Positions 1-9,058 of a stretch of 64,000 nt of DNA are shown one piece after another. Under the pieces are notes generated by a model. It worked only from the letters and a program-made list of their open reading frames with translations. It made no database searches and had not been told where the DNA came from. The position numbers and the translations under genes are program-made. The stretch lies in the NCBI RefSeq assembly GCF_021648885.1, contig NZ_JAKJHZ010000012.1, forward strand, positions 62,001-126,000, written 5' to 3'. Position 1 is the first letter of the stretch. The number at the start of each line of letters is the position of its first letter. This DNA comes from Nocardioides potassii (GTDB lineage: Bacteria; Actinomycetota; Actinomycetes; Propionibacteriales; Nocardioidaceae).

Positions 1-1
1 G

Positions 2-421
2 CTGCCCGTCGACCGCGACGACACCAAGGCCGCGATCGCGAGCCTCGACACCGCGCTCGAGGTGCTCGGCAAGGGCGAGGCCTTCGGGATCTACCCCGAG
101 GGCACGCGGTCTCGCGACGGCCGGCTCTACCGCGGCCGTACCGGGGTCGCGCACCTCGCGCTCACCTCCGGCGCCCCGGTCGTCCCCGTCGGGCTCACCG
201 GCACCGAGGACATCCAGCCCGTCGGCGCCACCCGGCCCCGGCTCGGTCGCGTGGACGTCACCGTCCGCTTCGGCGAGCCGATCCGCGTCGCCGGGGAGTA
301 CGACGGCGTGCCCAGCGGGCGCGCCCGCCGCGACCTCACCGACCGCATCATGGGCGCGATCGCCGGGCTCACCGGCCAGGAGCTCGCCGGCGCCTACAAC
401 GAGCGTCCGGCCGACGCCTAG
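2..421 (+). CDS. 1-acyl-sn-glycerol-3-phosphate acyltransferase family protein (3' part)
   Basis: C-terminal part of a PlsC/LPLAT-family acyltransferase, which transfers an acyl chain to lysophosphatidate at the membrane in phospholipid synthesis. The reading frame is open from base 2, so the start and the catalytic HX4D motif lie outside the window. The family substrate-binding motif PEGTR is at fragment residues 32-36, followed by the hydrophobic [10 protein letters not shown] block near residues 57-66. Its TAG stop shares a CTAG with the TAG stop of the convergent DUF1116 gene. The acyl acceptor cannot be told from this fragment. Confidence 0.85.
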   Translation: MPVDRDDTKAAIASLDTALEVLGKGEAFGIYPEGTRSRDGRLYRGRTGVAHLALTSGAPVVPVGLTGTEDIQPVGATRPRLGRVDVTVRFGEPIRVAGEYDGVPSGRARRDLTDRIMGAIAGLTGQELAGAYNERPADA

Positions 422-1836
422 CTCGCCGGCACCCTCGCCGCCAGGGCGGCGAGGGCCTTCGGGAAGATCTCCGCGGGCGGGGTGACGAGGCCGGCCCCGA
501 CCTGCCCGACGCCGGCGACCGCACCGGCCATGCCGGTGTTGATCTGCGGCAGGATCCCGGTCCGGCACACCTTGGTGACGTCGATGCCGGTCGGGGTGCC
601 CTGGAACTCGAGGACCGGCACGGACCAGCGCGGGTTCTCGGCGAGGGTGATCTCGTGCATGCGGCGCGTCGTGGCGAGCGCGTCCGGCACGGAGCCGCCG
701 ACCAGGCGGACGATCGCCGGCGCGGTCGCCATCGCGAACCCGCCGATCCCGGCCGTCTCGGTGATCGCGGAGTCGCCGATGTCGGGGTTGGCGTCGTCGG
801 GGCCGTAGTCGCCGAGGAACAGGCCTTCCGCGACCTGCGCGGGGCCGGTGAACCACTCGTCGCCGGTGCCGGAGACCTGGATGCCGAAGTCGGTGCCGTT
901 GCGGGCCATCGCGACGACCATCGTCGAGCCCGGCACGTCCCGGCCGGCGTCGAGGGCGAGCTTGCAGGCCGGCATCGCGAGGTTGAGGAAGAAGTGGTCG
1001 TTGCCGCCGACGAAGCGCAGCACGTCGGCGACGTCCTTGCCGTCGAAGCCGGCCGTGACCATCGCCGGGGAGAGGTCGCGCAGCAGCATGAGCGTGCCGG
1101 CGCGGTTGCGGTTGTGTGCCTCGTCGCCCATCTGGAGCATCTGCGTGAGGATGCCGGTGACGTCCGACGCCTCGGCGGTCCCGCGGACCGCGGCCTGGAG
1201 GAGTGGCCCCAGCACGTCGCCCATCCAGCGCAGGCGGGTGAGCACCTCGTCGTTGTAGGCGCCGTAGCGCAGCACCTTGCCGAGGCCCTCGTTGAGGGAG
1301 CAGTACGTCCGCCTGCCGGTGGCGCGGTCCTCGAGGACCCACATCCACATGGACGGCGTGACGACGCCGGCCATCGGGCCGACGGCGCTGCGGTGGTGGC
1401 ACGGCTCGAGGCTGACGTTGCTGCCGGACTCGAAGAGCGCGGCGGCGCCCTCCGGGTCGTCGACCAGGCCCTCGAGGGCGGCACCGCCCATCAGGGCACC
1501 GCGCAGCGGGCCGGAGGTGCGGGCCCACTCGATCGGCGGCCCGGCGTGGAGGAACTGCCCCTTCTCCAGCCCGAGGACCTCGGAGGCGGGGGCGACGTCG
1601 ACGAGGTGGGCGGTCACCCCGAGCATCGCCTCGACGGCCCGCCGGTTGGCCTCGGTGCGACGGGGGTCGGTGGCGACGCGCGCGAGGTCTGCCTCGGTGC
1701 CGGGCATCGGCGGGCGCCAGTCGACGCGCTCGACCTCGACGGCCTGGTCGGCGACGGCGTCGGCGAACATGTCGGCGCCGCAGGCGACGACCGTGGGGGT
1801 GGTGGCGCCGACGCTCATCACACGGGTCTCGCTCAT
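418..1836 (-). CDS. DUF1116 protein, AllG/YlbE-like transcarbamylase subunit
   Basis: 472-residue protein of the DUF1116 family (E. coli YlbE, YahG). In E. coli the YlbE homologue has been reported as one of three subunits of oxamate carbamoyltransferase, which interconverts oxalurate plus phosphate with oxamate plus carbamoyl phosphate. The ATG at 1836 overlaps the TGA of the upstream fdrA-like gene by 4 nt (ATGA), which fixes the start; the longer open frame upstream is antisense-like sequence inside fdrA. It is the last gene of the DUF2877 - fdrA - DUF1116 operon. The family is clear; the actual substrate is inferred (see findings). Confidence 0.85.
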   Translation of the reverse strand: MSETRVMSVGATTPTVVACGADMFADAVADQAVEVERVDWRPPMPGTEADLARVATDPRRTEANRRAVEAMLGVTAHLVDVAPASEVLGLEKGQFLHAGPPIEWARTSGPLRGALMGGAALEGLVDDPEGAAALFESGSNVSLEPCHHRSAVGPMAGVVTPSMWMWVLEDRATGRRTYCSLNEGLGKVLRYGAYNDEVLTRLRWMGDVLGPLLQAAVRGTAEASDVTGILTQMLQMGDEAHNRNRAGTLMLLRDLSPAMVTAGFDGKDVADVLRFVGGNDHFFLNLAMPACKLALDAGRDVPGSTMVVAMARNGTDFGIQVSGTGDEWFTGPAQVAEGLFLGDYGPDDANPDIGDSAITETAGIGGFAMATAPAIVRLVGGSVPDALATTRRMHEITLAENPRWSVPVLEFQGTPTGIDVTKVCRTGILPQINTGMAGAVAGVGQVGAGLVTPPAEIFPKALAALAARVPAS

Positions 1837-3326
1837 GCCTGTGATCCGATCAGGTCGAGGGCGCGCCGGGTGGCGGCCGCGTTGGAGAGGTGCACCTCGG
1901 CTCCGGCCGCGACAAGGGCGTCGCACTGGGCGTCGAGGCCCTGGGGGTCGAGGTCGGTGCCGACCAGGCTCACGATGACCGGGACCGGGCGGTCGGAGCG
2001 GGCGGCGGCGATGGCGGGAGCGAGCAGGGCGGCCGGGTCGGGCTCGGCGCCGTGGCCGAGGACCAGGTCGAGCAGGACGACCCCGGTCGACGGGTCGGCC
2101 GCGGCGCGGGCGAGCTGCTCGTTGCGGAGCGTCGGGTCGATCATCGGATGGGCGCGGCCCTGGGTGAGGGCGTCGTCACCGAAGTCCACGAACGAGTGGC
2201 CGTCGCCGAGCAGGTCTCCACGCTCGTTCGGGGCGAGGGCGAGGTCCGGGGAGAGCGGGATGTTGGACCGGACCGGGCTCAGGACGTCGGTGGCCATCAG
2301 CATGGACTCGTCGCACAGGGTGCCGCCGACGAACAGGCCGCGCAGCAGCGGACCGGTCGCGGGGCCGGTGTTGTGGGCGCCGTGGACCGGCCACTGCGGT
2401 GCGTCGTGGCCGAGGCGGGCGAGCACGGCCTCGGCCACCGCGGTCAGGTCGCGCTGACCGCGACCCAGCAGGCCGAGCTCGACCGGGGTGCCGAGCGTGT
2501 CGACGTACGACGTCAGGTCGCTCGCCACCTCGGGAGCCGGGGGCTTGGAGACGACGACGACCAGGTCGACGTCGGGGTCGGCGTCGAGGCGGCGCAGCGC
2601 CTCGCGGGTCGACGTACCGCCGACGGCGGACGAGAGGTCGCGGCCGCCGACGCCCAGCGCCCAGCGGACGCCGACCTCGTCGTGCGTGGCCCCCGCGTGG
2701 TGGAGCAGTGCGAGGAGCTGCTGGCAGCCGGTGCCCGAGGCGGCGACGATGCCGATCCGGCCGGGTCGTACGGCGTTGGCGAAGCCCAGCCCCACGCCGT
2801 CGACGACCGCAGTCCCGCAGTCCGGTCCCATGACGAGGGCGCCGCGGCCGGCGGCGTAGGTCTTGAGGGCGACCTCCTCGGCCACCGGGACGTTGTCGCT
2901 GAAGACCATCACGTCGTGCCCGGCCTCGAGGGCGTCCATCGCCTCGACGGTGGCGCTCGCTCCGGGCACGGACACGAGGGCGATCGCGCCCGAGCCGCTG
3001 CGGCGCAGGGCCGAGCCGGTCGTGCGCGGCGGCGCGACGGTGGTGTCGCCGGACGTCGGACGGGTGGGGGTGAGGGCGGCGTCGACCGCGGCCAGGGCGG
3101 CGGCCACGTCGGCGTCGTCGTCGAGGCGGAGCGCGACGACCATGTCGTTGGGGGAGGAGTCGGGCACGTCGAAGCCCATCCCCTCGAGCACCTCGAGGTT
3201 GAGGCCGGTGGCCATCGCCACCTGCGCGGCCAGCACTCCGGGCGTCGCCTGCACGGCGCGGCTGACCTGCAGCAGCGTCACCGAGTCGGCGTACGCACCG
3301 GAGCGGAGCTCGACGTGGTCCTTCAT
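1833..3326 (-). CDS. fdrA: FdrA/AllF-like acyl-CoA-synthetase-fold transcarbamylase subunit
   Basis: 497-residue FdrA-type protein with the succinyl-CoA-ligase-like fold. Visible family motifs are GPDCGT at residues 167-172, the Rossmann-type stretch GIVAASGTG at 192-200, and GVGGRDLSSAVGG near 225-237. E. coli FdrA (AllF) is reported as a subunit of oxamate carbamoyltransferase, together with the DUF1116 and DUF2877 proteins that flank this gene here. The ATG at 3326 is preceded by a GAAGGGA ribosome-binding site; upstream in-frame sequence lacks family similarity. The 64-bp gap to the DUF2877 gene and the 4-nt overlap with DUF1116 indicate one transcript. Confidence 0.87.
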   Translation of the reverse strand: MKDHVELRSGAYADSVTLLQVSRAVQATPGVLAAQVAMATGLNLEVLEGMGFDVPDSSPNDMVVALRLDDDADVAAALAAVDAALTPTRPTSGDTTVAPPRTTGSALRRSGSGAIALVSVPGASATVEAMDALEAGHDVMVFSDNVPVAEEVALKTYAAGRGALVMGPDCGTAVVDGVGLGFANAVRPGRIGIVAASGTGCQQLLALLHHAGATHDEVGVRWALGVGGRDLSSAVGGTSTREALRRLDADPDVDLVVVVSKPPAPEVASDLTSYVDTLGTPVELGLLGRGQRDLTAVAEAVLARLGHDAPQWPVHGAHNTGPATGPLLRGLFVGGTLCDESMLMATDVLSPVRSNIPLSPDLALAPNERGDLLGDGHSFVDFGDDALTQGRAHPMIDPTLRNEQLARAAADPSTGVVLLDLVLGHGAEPDPAALLAPAIAAARSDRPVPVIVSLVGTDLDPQGLDAQCDALVAAGAEVHLSNAAATRRALDLIGSQA

Positions 3327-3390
3327 CACGGGGTCCCTTCGGCGTTGTTCGGAGGAGCGAAGCGGGGGAGAAGAACGTCGAGGGGTGTGG

Positions 3391-4131
3391 TCATGCGGCC
3401 CTCCCGGGGATGTCGGTGGAGACGGAGGCCAGCGCCAGGGAGGCGCCGGTGAGCAGCCCGGCGCCGGACGTGGCGCCGACCGCGAGCAGGGCGCGGCGGG
3501 TGGCGGGCGACGGGTCGGCCAGCCAGGCGGTGAGCTGGGGCAGCGCCTCGCCGCGGATCGCGCAGTCGAGCAACGTCGCGGAGAGCAGCGTGGTGACACC
3601 GAGGCGACGTCGGACGGCACCGGCGAGCGAGGCGTCCGGGGCGCCGAGCGCGGCCCGGGTGGTGAACCAGCCGGCAAGCACGTCGTCGCCGAGCGGGGTC
3701 AGTCCGGGGCCGCGGCCGAGCAGGCGGTCCAGATGAACCGCGGTGAGTCGTCCGTCAGCAGGCAGGTCGAAGGCGGACGTCATGGGAACGGCGCTCGCCG
3801 ACGGCTCATGACGTCCGACCGCGGTGGAGCGGGGGTCGCTGAGCCGGGTGACGCGCATCCGGTCGCGGCCGACGTGCAGGCTCCCGTCGCGGACAGCGAC
3901 CGCGCTGCGGGCGTACGGCGTCAGGTCCGGGAGCGTCGACCACAGGGCGCAGGGCACGCGGGTCGCGGTCGCGGAGACGAGCCCGAGGCACCAGCCGTCG
4001 AGGTCGACGTAGATCGCCGTGGCACTCGCGTGGAGCACCTCGCGCGGTCCGTCAGCGGCGTCGAGGAGCCGCTGGTGCACGCGCGAGGGTGCGGCCACCG
4101 GCACCTGGCGCGGGACCGGGCGGGGGATCAC
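3391..4131 (-). CDS. DUF2877 protein, AllH/YlbF-like transcarbamylase subunit
   Basis: 246-residue protein with the DUF2877 signature GPGLTPLGDDVLAGW at residues 141-155. The E. coli homologue YlbF (AllH) is reported as the third oxamate carbamoyltransferase subunit. The GTG start at 4131 lies two codons after an in-frame TGA, so no longer start is possible. First gene of the minus-strand operon, transcribed away from the PucR-type regulator across a 66-bp divergent region that holds an inverted repeat. With all three subunit types present, a complete heteromeric enzyme can be made. Confidence 0.82.
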   Translation of the reverse strand: MIPRPVPRQVPVAAPSRVHQRLLDAADGPREVLHASATAIYVDLDGWCLGLVSATATRVPCALWSTLPDLTPYARSAVAVRDGSLHVGRDRMRVTRLSDPRSTAVGRHEPSASAVPMTSAFDLPADGRLTAVHLDRLLGRGPGLTPLGDDVLAGWFTTRAALGAPDASLAGAVRRRLGVTTLLSATLLDCAIRGEALPQLTAWLADPSPATRRALLAVGATSGAGLLTGASLALASVSTDIPGRAA

Positions 4132-4152
4132 TCGTCAGACGCTAGCGGCCCG

Positions 4153-4183
4153 TGTCACACTCCTCCGATGTGAGTTTGTGACA
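4153..4183. promoter_or_regulatory. Inverted repeat in the DUF2877/pucR divergent promoter
   Basis: Perfect arms TGTCACA (4153-4159) and TGTGACA (4177-4183) lie 24 bp apart, centre to centre, in the 66-bp gap between the transcarbamylase operon and the PucR-type gene. A plausible binding site for the adjacent regulator; binding is inferred. Confidence 0.5.
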
Positions 4184-4197
4184 GGGAAGAGGCACAA

Positions 4198-5469
4198 GTG
4201 GGCCAAGACTTGATAAGTGACCCCGAGGCCGTCGCCGCGCTGGAGCGGGCGGACGCCCTCCACACCGCGCTCACCCACATCGTGCTCGAGGGCGGCGACC
4301 TCGCCGCGATCGCCGGGGCCGTGGGCGACGCGCTGGGCTGCGGCGTGGTGTTCACCTCGACCGATGGCCGGGAGCGCGCGGCACACCTCGACGAGGCCCA
4401 GCGCGCGGCCCTTGCAGAGGCCGACATGCTCGACCCGTCGGGCCGGGTGCGGGTCGAGCGGATCGACCCCGAGGGCTCCCCGGTGGGCCAGGGCGAGGCG
4501 CTCGTACGTCGCGTGGTCGCGGCCGGCGTCGACCTCGCGCGGCTGGTGGCGGTGCGCCTCGACGGCCGGATCCACTCCTCCGACGTGCACGCGCTCGAGC
4601 GTGCGGCGATCGTGGCCGCGCTGCTCGTGACCCGCGTCGAGGCGATCACCGCGGTGGAGAACAAGTACCGCGGTGACTTCCTGCGCGACGTGTTCCTCGG
4701 CCGTGCCGGCGAGGACGACGACATCGCCGAGCACGCCCAGGCCTTCGGCTGGCACCTCGACCGTCCCGTGGTGGTCGTCGTGGCGGTCCTCGACCCGGAT
4801 GCGATCGCCGCCCTGGCGCCCGGGCCCACCGAGCGGCGGGCGTGGCAGGACCGGTTCGCCAACGCCTGGCGACAGGTCGCGGCGACGGTGGACGAGAGCA
4901 TCGCGTCGGTGGCCTTCAGCCGCGAGGTCGTGACGCTCGTGCCGATCGAGCCGGGGGCGAGCGCCGCCGCGAGCCAGGCCGCCGTCGACCGGATCGTGCA
5001 GGCGGTGCGCGGCGACCGCGGCGGCGGCCGGATCGCGTTCTCGGCCGGCGTGAGCCGGGTGGCCCACGACCTGAGCGAGCTCCCGGAGGCCTTCCGGCAG
5101 GCGCAGCGCTCGGTGGAGATCGGCCGCCGCGTGCACGGCGGGGGATCGGTGACGCGGTTCGACCAGCTCGGCCTGCACCGGCTGCTCGCCCTGGTGCCGG
5201 ACGGCGCCGAGCTGACGGCGTTCGCCTCCGACGTGCTCGGCCCGCTCGCCGAGCGGACCCCGGAGGCGGCCGACCTGCGCGAGACGCTGCAGGTGCTGCT
5301 CGACACGAACTTCAACGTCGCGGAGGCCGCCCGCGCGCAGTTCTTCCACTACAACACGATGCGCTACCGGGTCGGCAAGCTGCAGCGCCTGCTGGGGCCG
5401 GTCGCCACCGACCCGCACCTCCGCCTCGACGTCGCCGTGGCCCTGCGCGCGCTGGAGATCGTCGGCTAG
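4198..5469 (+). CDS. PucR-family transcriptional regulator
   Basis: 423-residue regulator of the PucR/CdaR type. These proteins carry a C-terminal PucR helix-turn-helix and typically control purine, allantoin or amino-acid catabolism. The HTH is visible around residues 365-420, with VAEAARAQFFHYNTMRYRVGKL followed by the DPHLRLDVAVALRAL tail usual for the family. The N-terminal two thirds should hold a ligand-sensing GAF/GGDEF-like region. GTG start with an AGGGAAGAGG Shine-Dalgarno just upstream. Divergent from the transcarbamylase operon, so it is the best candidate regulator for this catabolic region. Confidence 0.88.
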   Translation: MGQDLISDPEAVAALERADALHTALTHIVLEGGDLAAIAGAVGDALGCGVVFTSTDGRERAAHLDEAQRAALAEADMLDPSGRVRVERIDPEGSPVGQGEALVRRVVAAGVDLARLVAVRLDGRIHSSDVHALERAAIVAALLVTRVEAITAVENKYRGDFLRDVFLGRAGEDDDIAEHAQAFGWHLDRPVVVVVAVLDPDAIAALAPGPTERRAWQDRFANAWRQVAATVDESIASVAFSREVVTLVPIEPGASAAASQAAVDRIVQAVRGDRGGGRIAFSAGVSRVAHDLSELPEAFRQAQRSVEIGRRVHGGGSVTRFDQLGLHRLLALVPDGAELTAFASDVLGPLAERTPEAADLRETLQVLLDTNFNVAEAARAQFFHYNTMRYRVGKLQRLLGPVATDPHLRLDVAVALRALEIVG

Positions 5470-5487
5470 GTCAGGCACGTGTCGCCG

Positions 5488-5533
5488 GACGTCATACGGA
5501 CGGGACCAGCGTTGGGCCCGTCCGCATGACGTC
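5488..5533. terminator. 17-bp-arm palindrome, copy 1 (bidirectional terminator or repeat)
   Basis: Arms at 5488-5504 and 5517-5533 pair with a single mismatch around a 12-nt loop, between two convergent genes. The left arm is identical to that of a second copy at 25510-25555. No T-tract follows on either strand. Position suggests a terminator; recurrence suggests a dispersed repeat. Confidence 0.6.
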
Positions 5534-5544
5534 CCGCGTCGAGG

Positions 5545-5952
5545 TCACATCGGCGCGGGAGTCTCCGTGGCCGGAGGCTGGGCGGCCTCGCAGGCGGTCA
5601 GGCGCTCGGTGGCCTTGGCGAGGCGCATCTGCTGGGCGCGCTTGGTCACCTTGGTCTCGGCCGTGGCCTTGCGAGCGGCGGCGAGGGCCTTCTTCGCGGC
5701 GGCCTTCTCGCGACCGGGGGCGGCCTTCTCGACGGCTTCGGCCTTGGCCTCGACGCGCTCCTGCTGACGGGCGAAGACCGCGGTCACGCGCTCGAGTGCG
5801 GTGGTGGCCTTGTCGACCTGCGCCTGCTGCGTGGCACAGGGCTCGGTCGCCGGGTCCGTGGTCGTGTCGTCGGCGGTGGCCGGCATGCTGAAGCAGGCGA
5901 GGGTGATCGCGGCCGACGCGGCAGCGCCGGCGATACGGGTGGTGAGGGTCAT
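5545..5952 (-). CDS. Small secreted Ala/Lys-rich protein, predicted coiled coil
   Basis: 135-residue protein of unknown function. Residues 1-27 form a signal peptide: MTLTTR, a hydrophobic stretch, then the cleavage-like site ATADD. The mature part is rich in Ala, Lys, Glu and Arg with heptad-like spacing, consistent with a helical coiled coil, and has two cysteines, one near each end. The start at 5952 was chosen because GGGAG precedes it; the 14 extra upstream codons would place the signal peptide internally. Single gene, convergent with the PucR gene. No family recognised. Confidence 0.7.
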   Translation of the reverse strand: MTLTTRIAGAAASAAITLACFSMPATADDTTTDPATEPCATQQAQVDKATTALERVTAVFARQQERVEAKAEAVEKAAPGREKAAAKKALAAARKATAETKVTKRAQQMRLAKATERLTACEAAQPPATETPAPM

Positions 5953-6030
5953 GGGCTGCTCCCGGGTGGTGGTGGTGCGGCTCGTCCGCCACACCTCGTC
6001 ACACGTTCAGCGGCGAGGCCGACGCTGCCG

Positions 6031-6612
6031 TTACGGCACCCTAGGACAAATCTTCGATGTTCCTTGACGATTCGCGGATCGCTGGCCGCCAGGGGGCCGT
6101 ACGCCGAACCACTGCTCGGCGCCGAACTCCTCGAACCGCGCGAGCTCGGTGAACCCGAGCCGTCCGGCGAGCGCCAGCGACGGCTCGTTGGCGACCTGCG
6201 TGCACACGATCACCGGCTCGGCGAGGACCGTGTCGGCCCAGGCGAGGACGGCGGCGGCCGCCTCGGTGGCGTAGCCGTGGCCCCAGGCGGAGCGGGAGGT
6301 GACCCAGCTGATCTCCAGGTCCGGGTGCCCGGCCCCGGGGCGCGACGGGTCGCGGCGACCCAGGCCGACCCAGCCGACGAGCTCCCCGTCGTGATCGACC
6401 ACGAACTGGCCGGGTCGGTCTGCCGGCACCTCGGGCAGCTCGGCGTCGAGCTCGGCGCGGTCGCGACCACCACCGAGGTGGCGGTTGACCTCGGGGTCGG
6501 AGCCGAGGTCGAGGAAGGCGTCGCGGTCGCGCGCCTCCGGCGGCCTCAGCACGAGCCGGGCGGTGCGGATCGGCGCCACCGGCCAGTCGTCGACGGTGAG
6601 AGGCGCGGCCAT
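6031..6612 (-). CDS. GNAT-family N-acetyltransferase (RimJ/RimL-like)
   Basis: 193-residue GNAT acetyltransferase. The RimJ/RimL-type opening (TARLVLRPPEARDRDAFLDL) is followed by the acetyl-CoA-binding region around SAWGHGYATEAAAAVLAWA (motif A, Q/RxxGxG/A type) and the late block NEPSLALAGRLGF. Such enzymes transfer acetyl from acetyl-CoA to an amine of a protein, antibiotic or small metabolite; the substrate cannot be read from sequence. Stands alone, divergent from the permease gene with a 151-bp intergenic region. Confidence 0.85.
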   Translation of the reverse strand: MAAPLTVDDWPVAPIRTARLVLRPPEARDRDAFLDLGSDPEVNRHLGGGRDRAELDAELPEVPADRPGQFVVDHDGELVGWVGLGRRDPSRPGAGHPDLEISWVTSRSAWGHGYATEAAAAVLAWADTVLAEPVIVCTQVANEPSLALAGRLGFTELARFEEFGAEQWFGVRPPGGQRSANRQGTSKICPRVP

Positions 6613-6763
6613 GCACGCAGGCTAGTGGCGCGGCCGAACCGCCCAAGAACTTGTCATCCGCACCGGCGTTCCTTCGGCAGATGTCGCCAGTGAGGGTGTG
6701 AGATGTGGCGCACTAGTTTGTGGCTTCTCGGGTAACCACCCCTGCGAATCTGGAGGCCTGCAC

Positions 6764-8188
6764 ATGTCGATGTTCAAGTGGGACGTGGTCGATCCCGGAC
6801 CGGGTGAGGCGGTGCTCCCGCACCAGCGCCTGCCGTGGGGCAAGACCATCGGTCTGGGTGCCCAGCACGTCGTGGCCATGTTCGGCGCGACCTTCGTCTT
6901 CCCGCTCGTCATGGGGCTCGACGCCAACCTCGCGATCATGTTCTCGGGTCTCTGCACGATCCTCTTCCTGCTCATCGTGCAGAACCGCGTGCCCAGCTAC
7001 CTCGGCACGAGCGCGTCGTTCGTGGCCTCCGTCGCGGCGATCCGCGCGCTCGACGAGGGCAACGACTCGTCGTACGTCACCGGCGCCATCCTCGTCGGCG
7101 GCCTCGTGCTCGCCGCGGTCGGGGTGCTCGTCCACTTCGCAGGCGCCGAGCTGATCCACAAGGTGCTGCCACCGGCCGTCACCGGCGCGGTGGTCATGCT
7201 CATCGGCTTCAACCTCGCGCCGGTCGTCGCCGGCATCTACTGGCCCCAGGACCAGTGGGTCGCGTTGCTGACCGCCGCCTTCATGGTGTTCGCCGCCGTG
7301 GCGCTGCCCGGCTTCTGGTCGCGCATCGCGGTGTTCCTGGCGCTCATCTTCGGCTACCTGCTGTCGTGGTTCGCCGACCTCGTCTTCGGCCCGATCACCT
7401 CGGTCCTGGGCGGCGCGACCGAGGCGACCGAGCACGACCGTGTCTCGTGGGCGGGTGTGAAGGCCGCCGACTGGATCGGTCTGCCGAGCGGCACCCTCTC
7501 CGACGGTGTCTCCGTCGTCCACGGTCCGTCGTTCTCGCTGACCGCCATCCTCCTCGTCCTCCCCGGCGTGATCGCGCTCGTCGCGGAGAACACCGGTCAC
7601 GTGAAGGCCGTGGCAGAGATGACGGGAGAGAACCTCGACCCCTACATGGGCCGTGCCATCGGAGCGGACGGCATCGCGACCGCCTTCGCCAGCGCCTTCG
7701 GTGGCTCGCCCACCACGACCTACGCCGAGAACATCGGGGTCATGGGCGCGACGCGGGTCTACTCGACCGCGGCCTACTACGTCGCCGCGGCCGTGGCCAT
7801 CCTGCTGGGGCTCTGCCCGAAGTTCGGCGCGATCGTCAACGCGACGCCCGGCGGCGTCCTCGGCGGGATCACGGTTGTCCTCTACGGGATGATCGGCCTC
7901 GTGGGCGCGAAGATCTGGGTCGAGAACAACGTCGACTTCGGCAACCCGGTGAACATGGTCGGCCTCGCCGGCGGCATCATCGCCGGCATCGGCGGCGTGA
8001 CGCTCACCTTCGGTGACGACTTCCAGCTCGGGGGCATCGCGCTCGGCACGATCCTGGTCATCGTCTTCTTCCACCTGGTGAACGGCCGCGGTGCCGCGAC
8101 CTCGGGCGCCGTCACCCGCAACCTCAGCCACCCCGAGGGTGACCACGGCACGACCGGCACGCACAAGAACACCGACGGGACCCGGTAG
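6764..8188 (+). CDS. NCS2 uracil/xanthine permease (UraA-like)
   Basis: 474-residue membrane transporter of the nucleobase:cation symporter-2 family, importing uracil or a related nucleobase across the cytoplasmic membrane. Long hydrophobic segments cover most of the protein. The family signatures ENTGHVKAVAEMTG and TTTYAENIGVMGATRVYS closely resemble E. coli UraA, favouring a pyrimidine over xanthine. ATG at 6764 follows GGAGG with 7-nt spacing; the frame opens earlier, but without a ribosome-binding site. Only 3 bp separate it from the molybdenum-hydroxylase FAD-subunit gene, so permease and enzyme are co-transcribed. Confidence 0.9.
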   Translation: MSMFKWDVVDPGPGEAVLPHQRLPWGKTIGLGAQHVVAMFGATFVFPLVMGLDANLAIMFSGLCTILFLLIVQNRVPSYLGTSASFVASVAAIRALDEGNDSSYVTGAILVGGLVLAAVGVLVHFAGAELIHKVLPPAVTGAVVMLIGFNLAPVVAGIYWPQDQWVALLTAAFMVFAAVALPGFWSRIAVFLALIFGYLLSWFADLVFGPITSVLGGATEATEHDRVSWAGVKAADWIGLPSGTLSDGVSVVHGPSFSLTAILLVLPGVIALVAENTGHVKAVAEMTGENLDPYMGRAIGADGIATAFASAFGGSPTTTYAENIGVMGATRVYSTAAYYVAAAVAILLGLCPKFGAIVNATPGGVLGGITVVLYGMIGLVGAKIWVENNVDFGNPVNMVGLAGGIIAGIGGVTLTFGDDFQLGGIALGTILVIVFFHLVNGRGAATSGAVTRNLSHPEGDHGTTGTHKNTDGTR

Positions 8189-8191
8189 ACC

Positions 8192-9058
8192 GTGAAGCCA
8201 GCACCCTTCGCCTTCCGGCGACCAGCAACTCTCGACGAGGCCCTCGCGGCCCTCGCGGGGGAGCCGGGGGCGAAGGTGCTGGCAGGCGGTCAGTCGCTCG
8301 TCCCGCTGCTGTCCATGCGGCTCGCGGCTCCGTCGATGCTCGTCGACATCAACGCCCTGCCGGACCTCGACCACGTCACGGCCTCCTCCGAGGGGGACGA
8401 GGCCGGGGTCCGGATAGGCGCCCTCGCCCGCCACGCCCACGTCCTCGCGTCCGCCGAGGCGGCGCAGGTCCAGCCCCTGCTCGCGCTGGCGCTGTCCCAC
8501 GTGGCACATCCGACGATCCGCAACCGCGGGACCACCGTCGGCTCGATCGTGCACGCCGACGCCGCGGCCGAGATGCCGATGGTGCTGCGGCTGCTGGAGG
8601 GATCGGTGGACGTCGCGTCGGTGCGCGGTCGTCGTACGGTCCCCGCGGCCGAGCTGTTCGCCGGTCCCCTCGAGTCCACGCTCGCCCACGACGAGATCGC
8701 CCTCGAGGCGTTCTTCCCTTCCCTGCCCGACGGCGGCGGGGTCGCCTTCCAGGAGATCGCACGCCGCCACGGCGACTACGCGCTGGTCGGCGTCGCCGCG
8801 GTCGTGCAGACCGAAGGCGGTGAGGTCACCGGCGCCCGCCTGGGCTACGTCTCGGTCAGCGACGTGCCCGTCGTCGTCGACGTCACCGACGCCCTCGACG
8901 ACCCGGCCGCGGCGGCGCTCGCGGAGCTCGAGCCCACCGACGACATCCACGCCACGGCGGCCTACCGCGCCCACCTGGTCAAGGTCCTGACCCCCCGCGT
9001 CCTCGCCGACGCGATCCACCACGCCCGCGAGCGATCGGCCCAGAGGAAGAAGCAGTGA
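8192..9058 (+). CDS. Molybdenum hydroxylase FAD-binding subunit (xanthine dehydrogenase family)
   Basis: 288-residue medium subunit of a xanthine-dehydrogenase/CO-dehydrogenase-type enzyme; it passes electrons from the iron-sulfur subunit to FAD and on to an acceptor. FAD-binding motifs are AGGQSLVPLLSMRL at residues 31-44 and TIRNRGTTVGS at 108-118. GTG start 3 bp after the permease stop; its TGA overlaps the next gene's GTG by 4 nt. In context it probably belongs to a uracil (or related nucleobase) dehydrogenase; family certain, substrate inferred. Confidence 0.9.
   Translation: MKPAPFAFRRPATLDEALAALAGEPGAKVLAGGQSLVPLLSMRLAAPSMLVDINALPDLDHVTASSEGDEAGVRIGALARHAHVLASAEAAQVQPLLALALSHVAHPTIRNRGTTVGSIVHADAAAEMPMVLRLLEGSVDVASVRGRRTVPAAELFAGPLESTLAHDEIALEAFFPSLPDGGGVAFQEIARRHGDYALVGVAAVVQTEGGEVTGARLGYVSVSDVPVVVDVTDALDDPAAAALAELEPTDDIHATAAYRAHLVKVLTPRVLADAIHHARERSAQRKKQ

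Noticed and set aside
655..2457. Long plus-strand open frame opposite DUF1116 and fdrA
   Set aside because: Antisense shadow produced by high GC; His/Arg/Gly-biased product, no family, no ribosome-binding site.
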